In this document: positions 16,475 through 23,864 of the stretch, piece by piece
Numbering within the stretch: position 1 is the stretch's first letter
Layout of the letters: every line of letters begins with the position of its first letter
Assembly: GCF_014196495.1 (NCBI RefSeq)
Contig: NZ_JACIDT010000001.1
Coordinates: forward strand, 372,001-436,000
Length of the DNA stretch: 64,000 nt
Source: Sphingobium jiangsuense
GTDB taxonomy: Bacteria; Pseudomonadota; Alphaproteobacteria; Sphingomonadales; Sphingomonadaceae
Reading direction: 5' to 3'
Position numbers and translations under genes: made by a program
The notes under the pieces: model-generated
Database searches by the model: none
The model's input: only the letters and a program-made list of their open reading frames with translations
What the model was told of the DNA's origin: nothing

Positions 16475-17175
16475 AGCGCTTTTACGCCGAGGCCACGGTC
16501 GGGCAGCGGGACGAGGGCGGCTTCGGCATCCTGCTCGACGGACGGCCGGTGCGCACCCCGGCGCGCGCCGTCCTCGCACTGCCCAATGCCGCGCTGGCCG
16601 AGGCGGTCGCGCGCGAATGGGCGGAACAGGGCGAGGAGATCGACCCGGCCTCGATGGCGCTGACCGGCCTCGCCAATGCGGCGATAGACCAGATCGCGCC
16701 CGATCCCGCCGCCTTCGCGGCGACCGTCTCCGTCTATAGCGAAAGCGATCTGCTCTGCTATCGCGCTGATGGCCCGGCCGAGCTGGTCGAGCGGCAGGCG
16801 GCGCAATGGCAGCCGCTGCTCGACTGGGCGGCCGTGCGCTATGAGGTGACCTTCGCGGTGACGCAGGGCGTGCTGCACGTCGCCCAGCCGGAGGCGACGC
16901 TAGCGCGGCTGCGCGCGGTCACCGCCGCCCACCCGCCCTTCCTGCTCGCGCCGCTGTCGCCGCTGGTCGGCATCCCCGGATCGCTGGTGATCGGCCTCGC
17001 CGCCGCCGAAGCCGCGTTCGACCTGTCCCTATTGTGGCAGGCGGCGGAGCTGGACGAGCTGTGGCAGGCCGAGCAGTGGGGCGACGATGACGAGGCGCTG
17101 GTCCGCCGCGCGCGCCGTCACCGGGATTTCACCAACGCCGCCCGTTTCGCCGCGCTGGTTCGCGAGGAAGCCTGA
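16471..17175 (+). CDS. ATP12-family F1-ATPase assembly chaperone
   Basis: The 234-residue protein matches the ATP12 chaperone family, which in mitochondria binds the F1 alpha subunit before assembly. Visible blocks are VKRFYAEATVGQ, GFGILLDGRPVRTPAR (near residue 15), VAREWAEQGEEIDPASMALTGLANAAID and YSESDLLCYRADGP (about 85-100). The start is GTG at 16471, overlapping the upstream stop (GTGA). This is the last of the five overlapping genes. Alphaproteobacterial ATP12 proteins presumably serve the same ATP synthase assembly step. Confidence 0.9.
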   Translation: MKRFYAEATVGQRDEGGFGILLDGRPVRTPARAVLALPNAALAEAVAREWAEQGEEIDPASMALTGLANAAIDQIAPDPAAFAATVSVYSESDLLCYRADGPAELVERQAAQWQPLLDWAAVRYEVTFAVTQGVLHVAQPEATLARLRAVTAAHPPFLLAPLSPLVGIPGSLVIGLAAAEAAFDLSLLWQAAELDELWQAEQWGDDDEALVRRARRHRDFTNAARFAALVREEA

Positions 17176-17234
17176 CAGGGCGCGGACGGGCGGCTATGGT
17201 CGGCCCGCGAAGATTCCCCGGCAGGAGGCGATCG

Positions 17235-17648
17235 ATGAAAAGGCCCATTCTTTCCGCGCTGGCGCTGTCGACGGCATGCGCGGCGGCCATCCCGGCCGGA
17301 GCGGCGGATCACCGCTCCTTCGGCACATGGCGCAACCCGAAGAACAGCGTCCATGTGCGCGCGCAACCGTGCGGCAAGACCATGTGCGGGGTCGTCGTCT
17401 GGGCCAGCGACAAGGCGAAGGCCGATGCCGCCAGGGGCAGCGACGCGCCGCTGGTCGGCTCCACCCTGTTCCGCGATTTCCGGCAGGAACGGCCGGAGGT
17501 ATGGCGCGGCAAGGTCTATGTGCCCGATATCGGCAAGACCTTTTCTGGCACGATCAGCGTGAAGGACGCCAATCATCTGGAGGGCAAGGGCTGCCTCGTC
17601 GGCCGGGTCGGCTGCAAGTCGCAGATATGGACCCGAATCGGCGGCTAG
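17235..17648 (+). CDS. DUF2147 family exported protein
   Basis: The 137-residue protein has a signal peptide (ALALSTACAAAIPAGAA, cleavage near residue 24) and one DUF2147 domain. The family markers are GTWRNPKNSVHVRAQPCGKTMCG, with two conserved cysteines, and GKVYVPDIGKTFSGTI with a final GCLVGRVGCKSQIW. Members fold as small lipocalin-like beta barrels and are periplasmic; the ligand is unknown. AGGAGG lies 6 nt before the ATG, an unusually strong ribosome binding site for this window. Confidence 0.88.
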   Translation: MKRPILSALALSTACAAAIPAGAADHRSFGTWRNPKNSVHVRAQPCGKTMCGVVVWASDKAKADAARGSDAPLVGSTLFRDFRQERPEVWRGKVYVPDIGKTFSGTISVKDANHLEGKGCLVGRVGCKSQIWTRIGG

Positions 17649-17730
17649 AGCATTTTCAAGTCCGGTGAACCACCTGACGGTTCGGAAACGAAGTTCAGCG
17701 TAGCTAAAATGCGGAAAACAAAAGACAATC

Positions 17731-17768
17731 AGAGCATGATCCGCTTCAGTTGAAGAGGATCATGCTCT
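17731..17768. terminator. Near-perfect 38-bp hairpin between DUF2147 gene and gmk
   Basis: AGAGCATGATCC (17731-17742) and GGATCATGCTCT (17757-17768) are perfect 12-bp arms. The inner CTTCA/TGAAG continues the stem with one mismatch and a 2-nt loop. The genes on both sides converge here, so it probably acts as a bidirectional terminator. No long T-run is present. It resembles a dispersed sphingomonad element rather than a unique site. Confidence 0.7.
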
Positions 17769-17773
17769 GAGTC

Positions 17774-18442
17774 CTATTCCAGCCCCTCGGCGCGTTTCTG
17801 GAGGCCGCGGATGAAGCCGATCAGGCCGGTCTGGCGGCTGCGCTTCAGCCGTTCGGCGCGCAGGATCGAATGCACCTGCTCGAAGCAGGCCTGCGCATCG
17901 TCGTTGACCAGCACATAATCATAGCCGTCCCAGTGCGAAATCTCGTTCGCGGCGCGGCTCATGCGCCCGGCGATCACTTCCTCGCTGTCGGTGCCCCGCG
18001 CGCGCAGGCGGCGTTCCAGCTCGGCGATGGACGGCGGCAGGATGAATACCCGCACCACGTCGCCCCCGGCGATCTGGTACAGCTGCTGCGCGCCCTGCCA
18101 GTCGATGTCGAACAGCACGTCGCACCCGGCCTTCAGCATCTCCTCCACCGGCGCGCGCGGCGTGCCGTAGCGGTTGTCGAACACATGCGCCCATTCGAGA
18201 AATTCGTTGTTCGCGGTCATCTCGCGGAATTTGGCGAGGTCGACGAAATGATAGTCGCGCCCGTCCACCTCGCCGGGCCGGATCGGCCGGGTCGTCGCGG
18301 AAACCGACATGCGCAGGCCCGGATCCTCGGCCAGCAGCATGCGCGAAATGGTGGACTTGCCCGCGCCCGAAGGCGAGGACAGCACGAAAAGCAGGCCCCG
18401 GCGCCGGAAGCCGTGCGGATCATTCTGGTTGGATGCAGCCAT
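17774..18442 (-). CDS. gmk: Guanylate kinase
   Basis: Gmk phosphorylates GMP to GDP. The 222-residue protein has the P-loop SSPSGAGKST (about residues 22-31), the GMP-binding block TTRPIRPGEVDGRDYHFV, and the lid region RLRARGTDSEEVIAGRM. A final FEQVHSILRAERLKR helix completes the fold. Its length is normal for proteobacterial Gmk. It converges with the DUF2147 gene and is divergent from the UPF0314 gene. No other gene of nucleotide metabolism is near. Confidence 0.95.
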   Translation of the reverse strand: MAASNQNDPHGFRRRGLLFVLSSPSGAGKSTISRMLLAEDPGLRMSVSATTRPIRPGEVDGRDYHFVDLAKFREMTANNEFLEWAHVFDNRYGTPRAPVEEMLKAGCDVLFDIDWQGAQQLYQIAGGDVVRVFILPPSIAELERRLRARGTDSEEVIAGRMSRAANEISHWDGYDYVLVNDDAQACFEQVHSILRAERLKRSRQTGLIGFIRGLQKRAEGLE

Positions 18443-18496
18443 GCCTGCTAGTGACGCGGACGAAAACGAACGTCAATATCCCAGTGAGCCGAAACC

Positions 18497-19072
18497 ATGG
18501 CCCGATTCACAAAGAGCCGCCGGCGCGCCGCCCTCCTGATCGTCTTCCTGCTGCTCGGCACGGCGACGCTGTTGCTCGCGATGGGCCGCCCGCCGATCTG
18601 CACCTGCGACACGGTGAAGCTGTGGGAAGGCGCGGTCAATTCGGCGGGCAACAGCCAGCATCTGGCCGACTGGTACAGCTTCAGCCACATCATCCACGGC
18701 TTCCTCTTCTACGCGCTGACATGGCTGTTGCTGCGGCAATGGCTGCGCGTCGAAAGCCGCCTCGCGGTCGCGGTGTTGATCGAGGCGGCGTGGGAGATCC
18801 TCGAAAATTCGCCGATCATCATCGACCGCTACCGCACCGCGACGATCGCGCTGGGCTATACCGGCGATTCGGTGCTCAACTCGCTGAGCGACATCGGCAT
18901 GATGATGCTGGGCTTCGCCTTCGCCGCGCGGATGCCGGTGAGGCTGACGGTGGCGCTCGCGATCGCGATGGAGCTGTTCACGCTGCTGATGATCCGCGAC
19001 AATCTGACGCTCAACGTGCTGATGCTGAGCTGGCCGGTGGAGGCGGTGCGCCACTGGCAATCGGCGCTGTAG
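18497..19072 (+). CDS. UPF0314/DUF2585 membrane protein
   Basis: The 191-residue inner membrane protein matches UPF0314 (DUF2585). The markers are [20 protein letters not shown] with two close cysteines, [40 protein letters not shown] and [13 protein letters not shown]. Four to five membrane helices are visible, the first at residues 11-29. Function is unknown in the family. It is a single gene between divergent gmk and the convergent minus-strand pair that includes sspB. Confidence 0.88.
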   Translation: MARFTKSRRRAALLIVFLLLGTATLLLAMGRPPICTCDTVKLWEGAVNSAGNSQHLADWYSFSHIIHGFLFYALTWLLLRQWLRVESRLAVAVLIEAAWEILENSPIIIDRYRTATIALGYTGDSVLNSLSDIGMMMLGFAFAARMPVRLTVALAIAMELFTLLMIRDNLTLNVLMLSWPVEAVRHWQSAL

Positions 19073-19079
19073 CCTGCGG

Positions 19080-19481
19080 TCAGCTCCGTCCGCTGTTGCC
19101 CTGGCCGCTTCCCGTGGTCGGCGGCGTCACCGGAACGGACTGGGCCGAGGCGGGCGGCGGCGCGGGCTCGGCCGGCTGCGCGGGCGCGGGCCCGACCCGC
19201 TTCGCATCGCGGGCGGCCTTGTCGAACGCGCGTTCCTGGCCGCGCTTGTAGAGCTTGTGGCCCAGCCATGCCCCGCCGATCACCAGCGCGCCGACCGGCG
19301 AGCGCCGCGCCACGCGGCTGATCACCAGTCCGGTCGCGGCGCCCAGCAGGCCCGATTTCCCGGACGTCTCGGCGACCCGCGCGCCGACAAACCCCGCAAA
19401 GACTTTTCCCAACATGGCGGCATGGCTCCGTTTTTCATCTGCCATGGTGCCAACAGTCGGCCGGGCCTTCTTGTTCCACAT
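19080..19481 (-). CDS. Hypothetical protein with glycine-rich hydrophobic segment
   Basis: This 133-residue protein has a basic N-terminus, a central weakly hydrophobic, glycine-rich stretch (GLLGAATGLVISRVARRS and GALVIGGAWLGHKLYKRG) and a Pro/Ala/Gly-rich C-terminal tail. One or two short membrane helices are possible. I do not recognise a family. ATG at 19481 lies 13 nt after the sspB stop and follows an AGGGGG stretch, so it is probably cotranscribed with sspB. An alternative ATG at 19445 has no better ribosome binding site. Confidence 0.55.
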   Translation of the reverse strand: MWNKKARPTVGTMADEKRSHAAMLGKVFAGFVGARVAETSGKSGLLGAATGLVISRVARRSPVGALVIGGAWLGHKLYKRGQERAFDKAARDAKRVGPAPAQPAEPAPPPASAQSVPVTPPTTGSGQGNSGRS

Positions 19482-19494
19482 CGGGGACGCCCCC

Positions 19495-19989
19495 TTATTT
19501 GCGCTTTCCGAAATCCACGGTGACGACGTTGGAGCCGTCCTCCGCCACCGCTTCCACCGTCGCGGCGGATGCCGGGTCGTTTTCCGGCGCCTCATGCCCA
19601 CCGGGGGCGAGGTCGCTTTCCTGCGCCTGGAATTGCAGCGCGAAATTGACCGCCGGATCGACGAAGGCGGTGATCGCGCCGAACGGAATGGTCAGCTGCG
19701 CCGGGATCTGGTTGAAGGTCAGGCTGACCTGGAAATAGCTGTCATAGACCTTCAGGTCCCAGAATTTGTTCTGGAGGACGATGGTCATCTCGTCCGGGAA
19801 GCGCTCCACCAGCTGGCGGGGAATGTCCACGCCCGGTCCCTGCGTCTTGAAGGTGATGTAGAAATGATGGTCGCCCGGCAGGCCGCCGGTCCGCTCCACC
19901 TGCCCCAGCACGCGGCCGACGACGGCGCGCAGCGCTTCCTGCACGATCTCGTCATAGGGAATCAGGCTTTCGGGCAGGTCGTCGCTCAT
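19495..19989 (-). CDS. sspB: SspB family ClpXP adaptor protein
   Basis: The 164-residue protein is the alphaproteobacterial type of SspB. Diagnostic blocks are YDEIVQEALRAVVGRVL, GLPGDHHFYITFKTQGPGVDIP and MTIVLQNKFWDLKV, which form the substrate-binding SspB core. The flexible acidic linker (about residues 125-155) leads to the C-terminal VVTVDFGKRK, the short motif that docks to ClpX. The adaptor delivers ssrA-tagged and other substrates to the protease. Confidence 0.9.
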   Translation of the reverse strand: MSDDLPESLIPYDEIVQEALRAVVGRVLGQVERTGGLPGDHHFYITFKTQGPGVDIPRQLVERFPDEMTIVLQNKFWDLKVYDSYFQVSLTFNQIPAQLTIPFGAITAFVDPAVNFALQFQAQESDLAPGGHEAPENDPASAATVEAVAEDGSNVVTVDFGKRK

Positions 19990-20082
19990 GCCCCTTTCCT
20001 AACGCAGGCATGATCGTGGTCAACCCTTTTGGCGGTCGGGAAAATGCGCCCGCCCATCCCGTGCGGGGCATGAGGCAAATGA

Positions 20083-20110
20083 TTGCACGGTCGCGAAAGC
20101 GCGCTATAGG
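20083..20110 (+). promoter_or_regulatory. Candidate promoter of the hisBHAFE operon
   Basis: TTGCAC (20083-20088) and TATAGG (20105-20110) are separated by 16 nt. The hisB ATG follows only 6 nt after the -10 box, with no Shine-Dalgarno sequence between. Expected transcription would start at about the A of the ATG, giving a leaderless mRNA. Confidence 0.5.
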
Positions 20111-20116
20111 GGGGCC

Positions 20117-20722
20117 ATGCGCACAGCCGAAATCCAGCGGACGACCGGGGAGACCTCGGTCCTTGTTTCCCTCAATCTCGACGGGACGGGCACCTATGAC
20201 GTCTCGACCGGCATCGGGTTCCTCGACCATATGCTGGAGCAGCTGTCGCGCCATTCGCTGATCGACCTTGTGGTGAAGGCGGAAGGCGACCTGCATATCG
20301 ACCAGCACCACACCACCGAGGACACCGGCATCGCGATCGGCGAGGCGCTGAAGAAGGCGCTGGGCGACAAGCGCGGCATCACCCGCTACGGCACCGCCTA
20401 TTCGCCGATGGATGAGACGCTGTCCCGCGTCGCGCTCGACATTTCCGGGCGGCCCTTCCTCGTGTGGAAGGCGGAGTTCACCCAGCCCCGCCTCGGCGCG
20501 ATGGACACCGAGCTGTTCGAGCACTGGTTCCACAGCTTCGCGGTGGCGGCGGGCATCACGCTGCACGCCGAATGCCTCTACGGCCAGAACAACCACCACA
20601 TCGTCGAGAGCCTGTTCAAGGGCCTCGCCCGCGCGCTGCGGCAGGCGGTGGAGATCGACCCGCGCAAGGCGGACAGCATCCCCTCGACCAAGGGCGTGTT
20701 GGGGAGCAAAGACGCGGAATGA
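20117..20722 (+). CDS. hisB: Imidazoleglycerol-phosphate dehydratase
   Basis: HisB catalyses the sixth step of histidine synthesis. The 201-residue monofunctional enzyme has the metal-binding signatures [14 protein letters not shown] (about residues 34-47), [16 protein letters not shown] (about 60-75) and [18 protein letters not shown] with the second metal site. Normal length for the plant/proteobacterial single-domain type. It is the first gene of the his cluster; the promoter is immediately upstream, and hisH overlaps its stop by 4 bp. Confidence 0.96.
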   Translation: MRTAEIQRTTGETSVLVSLNLDGTGTYDVSTGIGFLDHMLEQLSRHSLIDLVVKAEGDLHIDQHHTTEDTGIAIGEALKKALGDKRGITRYGTAYSPMDETLSRVALDISGRPFLVWKAEFTQPRLGAMDTELFEHWFHSFAVAAGITLHAECLYGQNNHHIVESLFKGLARALRQAVEIDPRKADSIPSTKGVLGSKDAE

Positions 20723-21333
20723 GCATCGCCCTGATCGATTATGGCGCGGGCAATCTCCATTCGGTGCATAATGCGCTGGTCAAGGCCGGGGCGCAAACGG
20801 TCGAGCTGACCGCCGATCCCGATGTGGTGGCGAGGGCCGACCGCATCGTCCTGCCCGGCGTCGGCTCCTTCGGGGCCTGCCGCGACGGCCTTGCCGCGCT
20901 GCCCGGCGTGATCGACGCGATGGCCGAGGCGGTGCAGGCGCGCGGCGTGCCCTTTCTCGGCATCTGCGTCGGCATGCAGCTGCTGGCCGATGCGGGCGAG
21001 GAGTTCGGGCGGCATCAGGGGCTGGGCTGGGTGCCCGGCACCGTGCGCAAGATCGAGCGCGCCGACCCGGCGATCAAGATCCCGCACATGGGCTGGAACA
21101 GCGTGACCCCGGCGACGCCGCATCCGCTGATCGAGGAAGGCGAGGCCTATTTCCTCCACAGCTATCATTTCGATGCCGCCGACCCGGCGCATGTCGTCGC
21201 GACCACCGACCATGGCGGGCCGCTGGTCGCCGCCGTCGCGCGCGATTCGATCATCGGCGTGCAGTTCCACCCGGAAAAGAGCCAGCGCTACGGCCTTTCC
21301 TTCCTCTCCCGCTTTCTCGACTGGAAGCCCTGA
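20719..21333 (+). CDS. hisH: Imidazole glycerol phosphate synthase glutaminase subunit
   Basis: HisH is the class I glutamine amidotransferase partner of HisF. The 204-residue protein starts with [15 protein letters not shown], carries the oxyanion strand [10 protein letters not shown], the nucleophile Cys in GICVGMQLL (about residue 83), and the His-Glu pair in [10 protein letters not shown]. Its ATG overlaps the hisB stop. It forms a heterodimer with the HisF encoded about 0.9 kb downstream. Confidence 0.96.
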   Translation: MSIALIDYGAGNLHSVHNALVKAGAQTVELTADPDVVARADRIVLPGVGSFGACRDGLAALPGVIDAMAEAVQARGVPFLGICVGMQLLADAGEEFGRHQGLGWVPGTVRKIERADPAIKIPHMGWNSVTPATPHPLIEEGEAYFLHSYHFDAADPAHVVATTDHGGPLVAAVARDSIIGVQFHPEKSQRYGLSFLSRFLDWKP

Positions 21334-21350
21334 CCCATGAGCATCGCCCC

Positions 21351-22085
21351 ATGAGCATCATCGTTTTCCCGGCCATCGACCTCAAGGGCGGACAGGTCGT
21401 GCGCCTCGCCGAGGGCGACATGGAGCGCGCCACCGTCTATGGCGACGATCCGGCGGCGCAGGCGACCCTGTTCGCGAATGCGGGCGCGCAGCATCTGCAT
21501 GTGGTCGACCTCGACGGCAGCTTCGCGGGCAAGGCGGTGAACGGCGCGGCGGTGGAAAGCATCGTGCGCACCTTCCCCGGCCACGTCCAGCTGGGCGGCG
21601 GCATTCGCAACCGGGATGCGGTCGAGCGCTGGTTCGACCTCGGCGTCTCGCGCCTCGTCATCGGCACGGCGGCGCTGAAAGACCCGGAGTTCGTCAAGGG
21701 CGCGGCGCGCGACTTCCCCGGCGGCATCGTCGTCGCGGTCGATGCGCGCGACGGCATGGTCGCGACCGACGGCTGGGCGGAAAAGAGCGACATGGAAGTC
21801 ATCGACCTCGCCCGCCGCTTCGAGGATGCGGGCGTCGCCGCGCTGCTGTTCACGGACGTAGGCCGCGACGGCCTGCTCAAGGGCTGCAACGTCGCGGCGA
21901 CGGTGGACCTCGCCCGCTCCGTGTCGATCCCGGTGATCGCCAGCGGCGGCGTCGCGGGCATTTCCGACATTCGCGTGCTGGCGTTGCATGCGCAGGACGG
22001 GATCGAGGGCGTCATTACGGGGCGCGCGCTTTATGACGGGCGCCTCGACCTCGCGGCCGCGCTCGCCGTCGCGGCGGCGGAGTGA
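21351..22085 (+). CDS. hisA: Phosphoribosylformimino-5-aminoimidazole carboxamide ribotide isomerase
   Basis: HisA is the ProFAR isomerase, a beta/alpha barrel of 244 residues. VFPAIDLKGGQVVRL holds the N-terminal catalytic Asp (about residue 8), LQLGGGIRN and GTAALKDPEF form the phosphate sites, and TDVGRDG contains the second catalytic Asp. The ATG at 21351 overlaps the TGA of a five-codon mini-ORF (ATG 21337, product MSIAP) in a direct duplication of ATGAGCATC. Whether the mini-ORF is translated is unknown. Confidence 0.95.
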   Translation: MSIIVFPAIDLKGGQVVRLAEGDMERATVYGDDPAAQATLFANAGAQHLHVVDLDGSFAGKAVNGAAVESIVRTFPGHVQLGGGIRNRDAVERWFDLGVSRLVIGTAALKDPEFVKGAARDFPGGIVVAVDARDGMVATDGWAEKSDMEVIDLARRFEDAGVAALLFTDVGRDGLLKGCNVAATVDLARSVSIPVIASGGVAGISDIRVLALHAQDGIEGVITGRALYDGRLDLAAALAVAAAE

Positions 22086-22118
22086 AGAGTTCGAAATGAG
22101 GTATCCCAGCGCATACAG

Positions 22119-22192
22119 CACCGGTCCGCACCCCCAGCCGGCCGTTCATTCCGATAAGCTGGCGGGCGGCCGGGTGGGGGTGTGGGCCGGTG
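22119..22192. terminator. Long imperfect hairpin between hisA and hisF
   Basis: Two 25-nt arms (22119-22143 and 22168-22192) pair at 22 positions around a 24-nt loop. It fills most of the 135-bp gap, the longest gap in the his cluster, and ends 28 nt before the hisF start. A partial terminator, an RNA-processing or stabilising structure, or a dispersed repeat copy are all possible. No T-tract follows. Confidence 0.5.
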
Positions 22193-22220
22193 CGGCCCCC
22201 GAGCGCGAGCGAGGTCAGGA

Positions 22221-23006
22221 ATGACCGTCCGCACCCGCGTCATTCCCTGCCTCGACGTCGCCAATGGCCGCGTGGTGAAGGGCGTCAACTTCGTCGAGTT
22301 GCGCGACGCGGGCGATCCGGTCGAGCAGGCGAAGCTCTATGACGCGGCGGGCGCGGACGAACTCTGCTTCCTCGACATTACGGCGAGCCATGAGGCGCGC
22401 GGCACCATCATCGACGTGGTGCGGCGCACGGCGGAGGTGTGCTTCATGCCCGTTACCGTCGGCGGCGGCGTGCGCAGCGCCGAGGATGCGCGCGCGCTGC
22501 TGCTCGCGGGCGCGGACAAGGTGGCGGTGAACAGCGCCGCCGTCTCCCGCCCCGAAGTGGTCGCCGACATCGCCGACCGCTTCGGCAGCCAGTGCATCGT
22601 CGCCAGCGTCGATGCGCGCCGGGTGGAGCCGGATGCGCAGGGCAATCCGCGCTGGGAAATCTTCACCCATGGCGGCAGGCGCGCGACCGGCATCGACGCG
22701 CTGGAGCATGCGGCGCGACTCGCGCAGTTGGGCGCGGGCGAGCTGCTCGTCACCTCGATGGACGGCGACGGCACCAAGCGCGGCTATGACCTCGCGCTGA
22801 CCCGCGCGATCGCCGATGCCGTGACCGTGCCGGTGATCGCCAGCGGCGGCGTCGGCACGCTCGACCATCTGGTCGAAGGCGTTCGCCAAGGCCATGCCAG
22901 CGCCGTGCTCGCCGCCTCGATCTTCCATTTCGGCCAGCACAGCATCGGCGAGGCGCATGCCGCGCTGGCCGCCGCCGGCATCCCGGTGCGCACGCCGATC
23001 CTCTGA
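22221..23006 (+). CDS. hisF: Imidazole glycerol phosphate synthase cyclase subunit
   Basis: HisF is the barrel-shaped cyclase of the HisF-HisH synthase. The 261-residue protein starts [20 protein letters not shown], with the N-terminal catalytic Asp in CLDV, and has [50 protein letters not shown] with the second catalytic Asp, and [15 protein letters not shown] at 22221 is preceded by AGGTCAGGA. It is 135 bp after hisA, separated by a long hairpin, and 39 bp before hisE. Confidence 0.96.
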   Translation: MTVRTRVIPCLDVANGRVVKGVNFVELRDAGDPVEQAKLYDAAGADELCFLDITASHEARGTIIDVVRRTAEVCFMPVTVGGGVRSAEDARALLLAGADKVAVNSAAVSRPEVVADIADRFGSQCIVASVDARRVEPDAQGNPRWEIFTHGGRRATGIDALEHAARLAQLGAGELLVTSMDGDGTKRGYDLALTRAIADAVTVPVIASGGVGTLDHLVEGVRQGHASAVLAASIFHFGQHSIGEAHAALAAAGIPVRTPIL

Positions 23007-23045
23007 CTTGACCTGCGTTCCCTGGGGCGCGAAGAAAGACCCACT

Positions 23046-23366
23046 ATGCGCGACAGCCTCGACCGCCTCGAACAGACCATAAAGGACCGCCGCACGGCCG
23101 ACCCCGGCTCTTCCTATGTCGCGAAGCTGACGGCGCGCGGCCGCGCCAAAATCGCGCAGAAGGTGGGCGAGGAAGCGGTCGAGCTGGTTATCGCGGCGAT
23201 TGCCGACGACAAGGCGGAAGCGGTCAAGGAAGGGGCGGACCTGCTCTTCCACCTCACCGTGCTGCTGGCTGACATGGGCCTGTCGCTCGACGATATCCGC
23301 GCGGAGCTGGACCGGCGCGAGGGCGTTTCGGGCCTCGCCGAAAAGGCCAGCCGCCCCAAGGAATAG
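23046..23366 (+). CDS. hisE: Phosphoribosyl-ATP diphosphatase
   Basis: HisE hydrolyses PR-ATP to PR-AMP, the second step of the pathway. The 106-residue all-helical protein has the MazG-like motif KVGEEAVELVIAA with the acidic metal ligands and the following ADLLFHLTVLLADMGLSL. The monofunctional form implies a separate HisI, which is not in this window. GAAG lies 10 nt before the ATG. The HIT-family gene follows 16 nt after the stop. Confidence 0.94.
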   Translation: MRDSLDRLEQTIKDRRTADPGSSYVAKLTARGRAKIAQKVGEEAVELVIAAIADDKAEAVKEGADLLFHLTVLLADMGLSLDDIRAELDRREGVSGLAEKASRPKE

Positions 23367-23382
23367 ACGCGGAGAAAGACCG

Positions 23383-23760
23383 ATGCCGATAGACGCCACC
23401 CTTCCCTATGACGACGACAATATCTTCGCGAAGATCCTGCGCGGCGAGATTCCGTGCAGCAAGGTCCATGAGGATGAGTGGGCCTTCGCCTTCCACGACA
23501 TCAACCCGCAGGCGCCCACCCATATCCTCGTCGTGCCCAAGGGCCGCTATGTCAGCTGGGACGATTTTTCCGCCCGCGCCTCCGACGCGGAAATCGCCGG
23601 GTTCGTGCGCGCCGTCGGGCGGATCGCGCGCGACCATGGCCTTGTCGAGCCGGGCTATCGCCTGCTCGCCAATATCGGCGGGCATGGCGGGCAGGAAGTG
23701 CCGCATCTGCACGTCCATCTCTTCGCCGGGCACCCGCTCGGCCCGATGCTGACGCGCTGA
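23383..23760 (+). CDS. HIT-family nucleotide phosphoramidase (HinT-like)
   Basis: The 125-residue protein has the classic HIT layout: DNIFAKILRGEIPCSKV near the start, AFHDINPQAPTHILVVPK, and the catalytic triad motif PHLHVHLFAG (about residues 106-115). HinT enzymes hydrolyse AMP-phosphoramidates such as AMP-lysine. The ATG at 23383 lies 8 nt after GGAG. It follows hisE by 16 nt, an arrangement common in alphaproteobacteria, so it is likely the last gene of the his unit. Confidence 0.92.
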   Translation: MPIDATLPYDDDNIFAKILRGEIPCSKVHEDEWAFAFHDINPQAPTHILVVPKGRYVSWDDFSARASDAEIAGFVRAVGRIARDHGLVEPGYRLLANIGGHGGQEVPHLHVHLFAGHPLGPMLTR

Positions 23761-23864
23761 TCCGTTCGACGGCCCCTTGCGCATCGCGTATTAGCCTATA
23801 GTCTCCCCTCTCCATAACGGCGCTCTGTTCAGACGCGCTTCATGGGAATAAAGGGGCCATCCGC

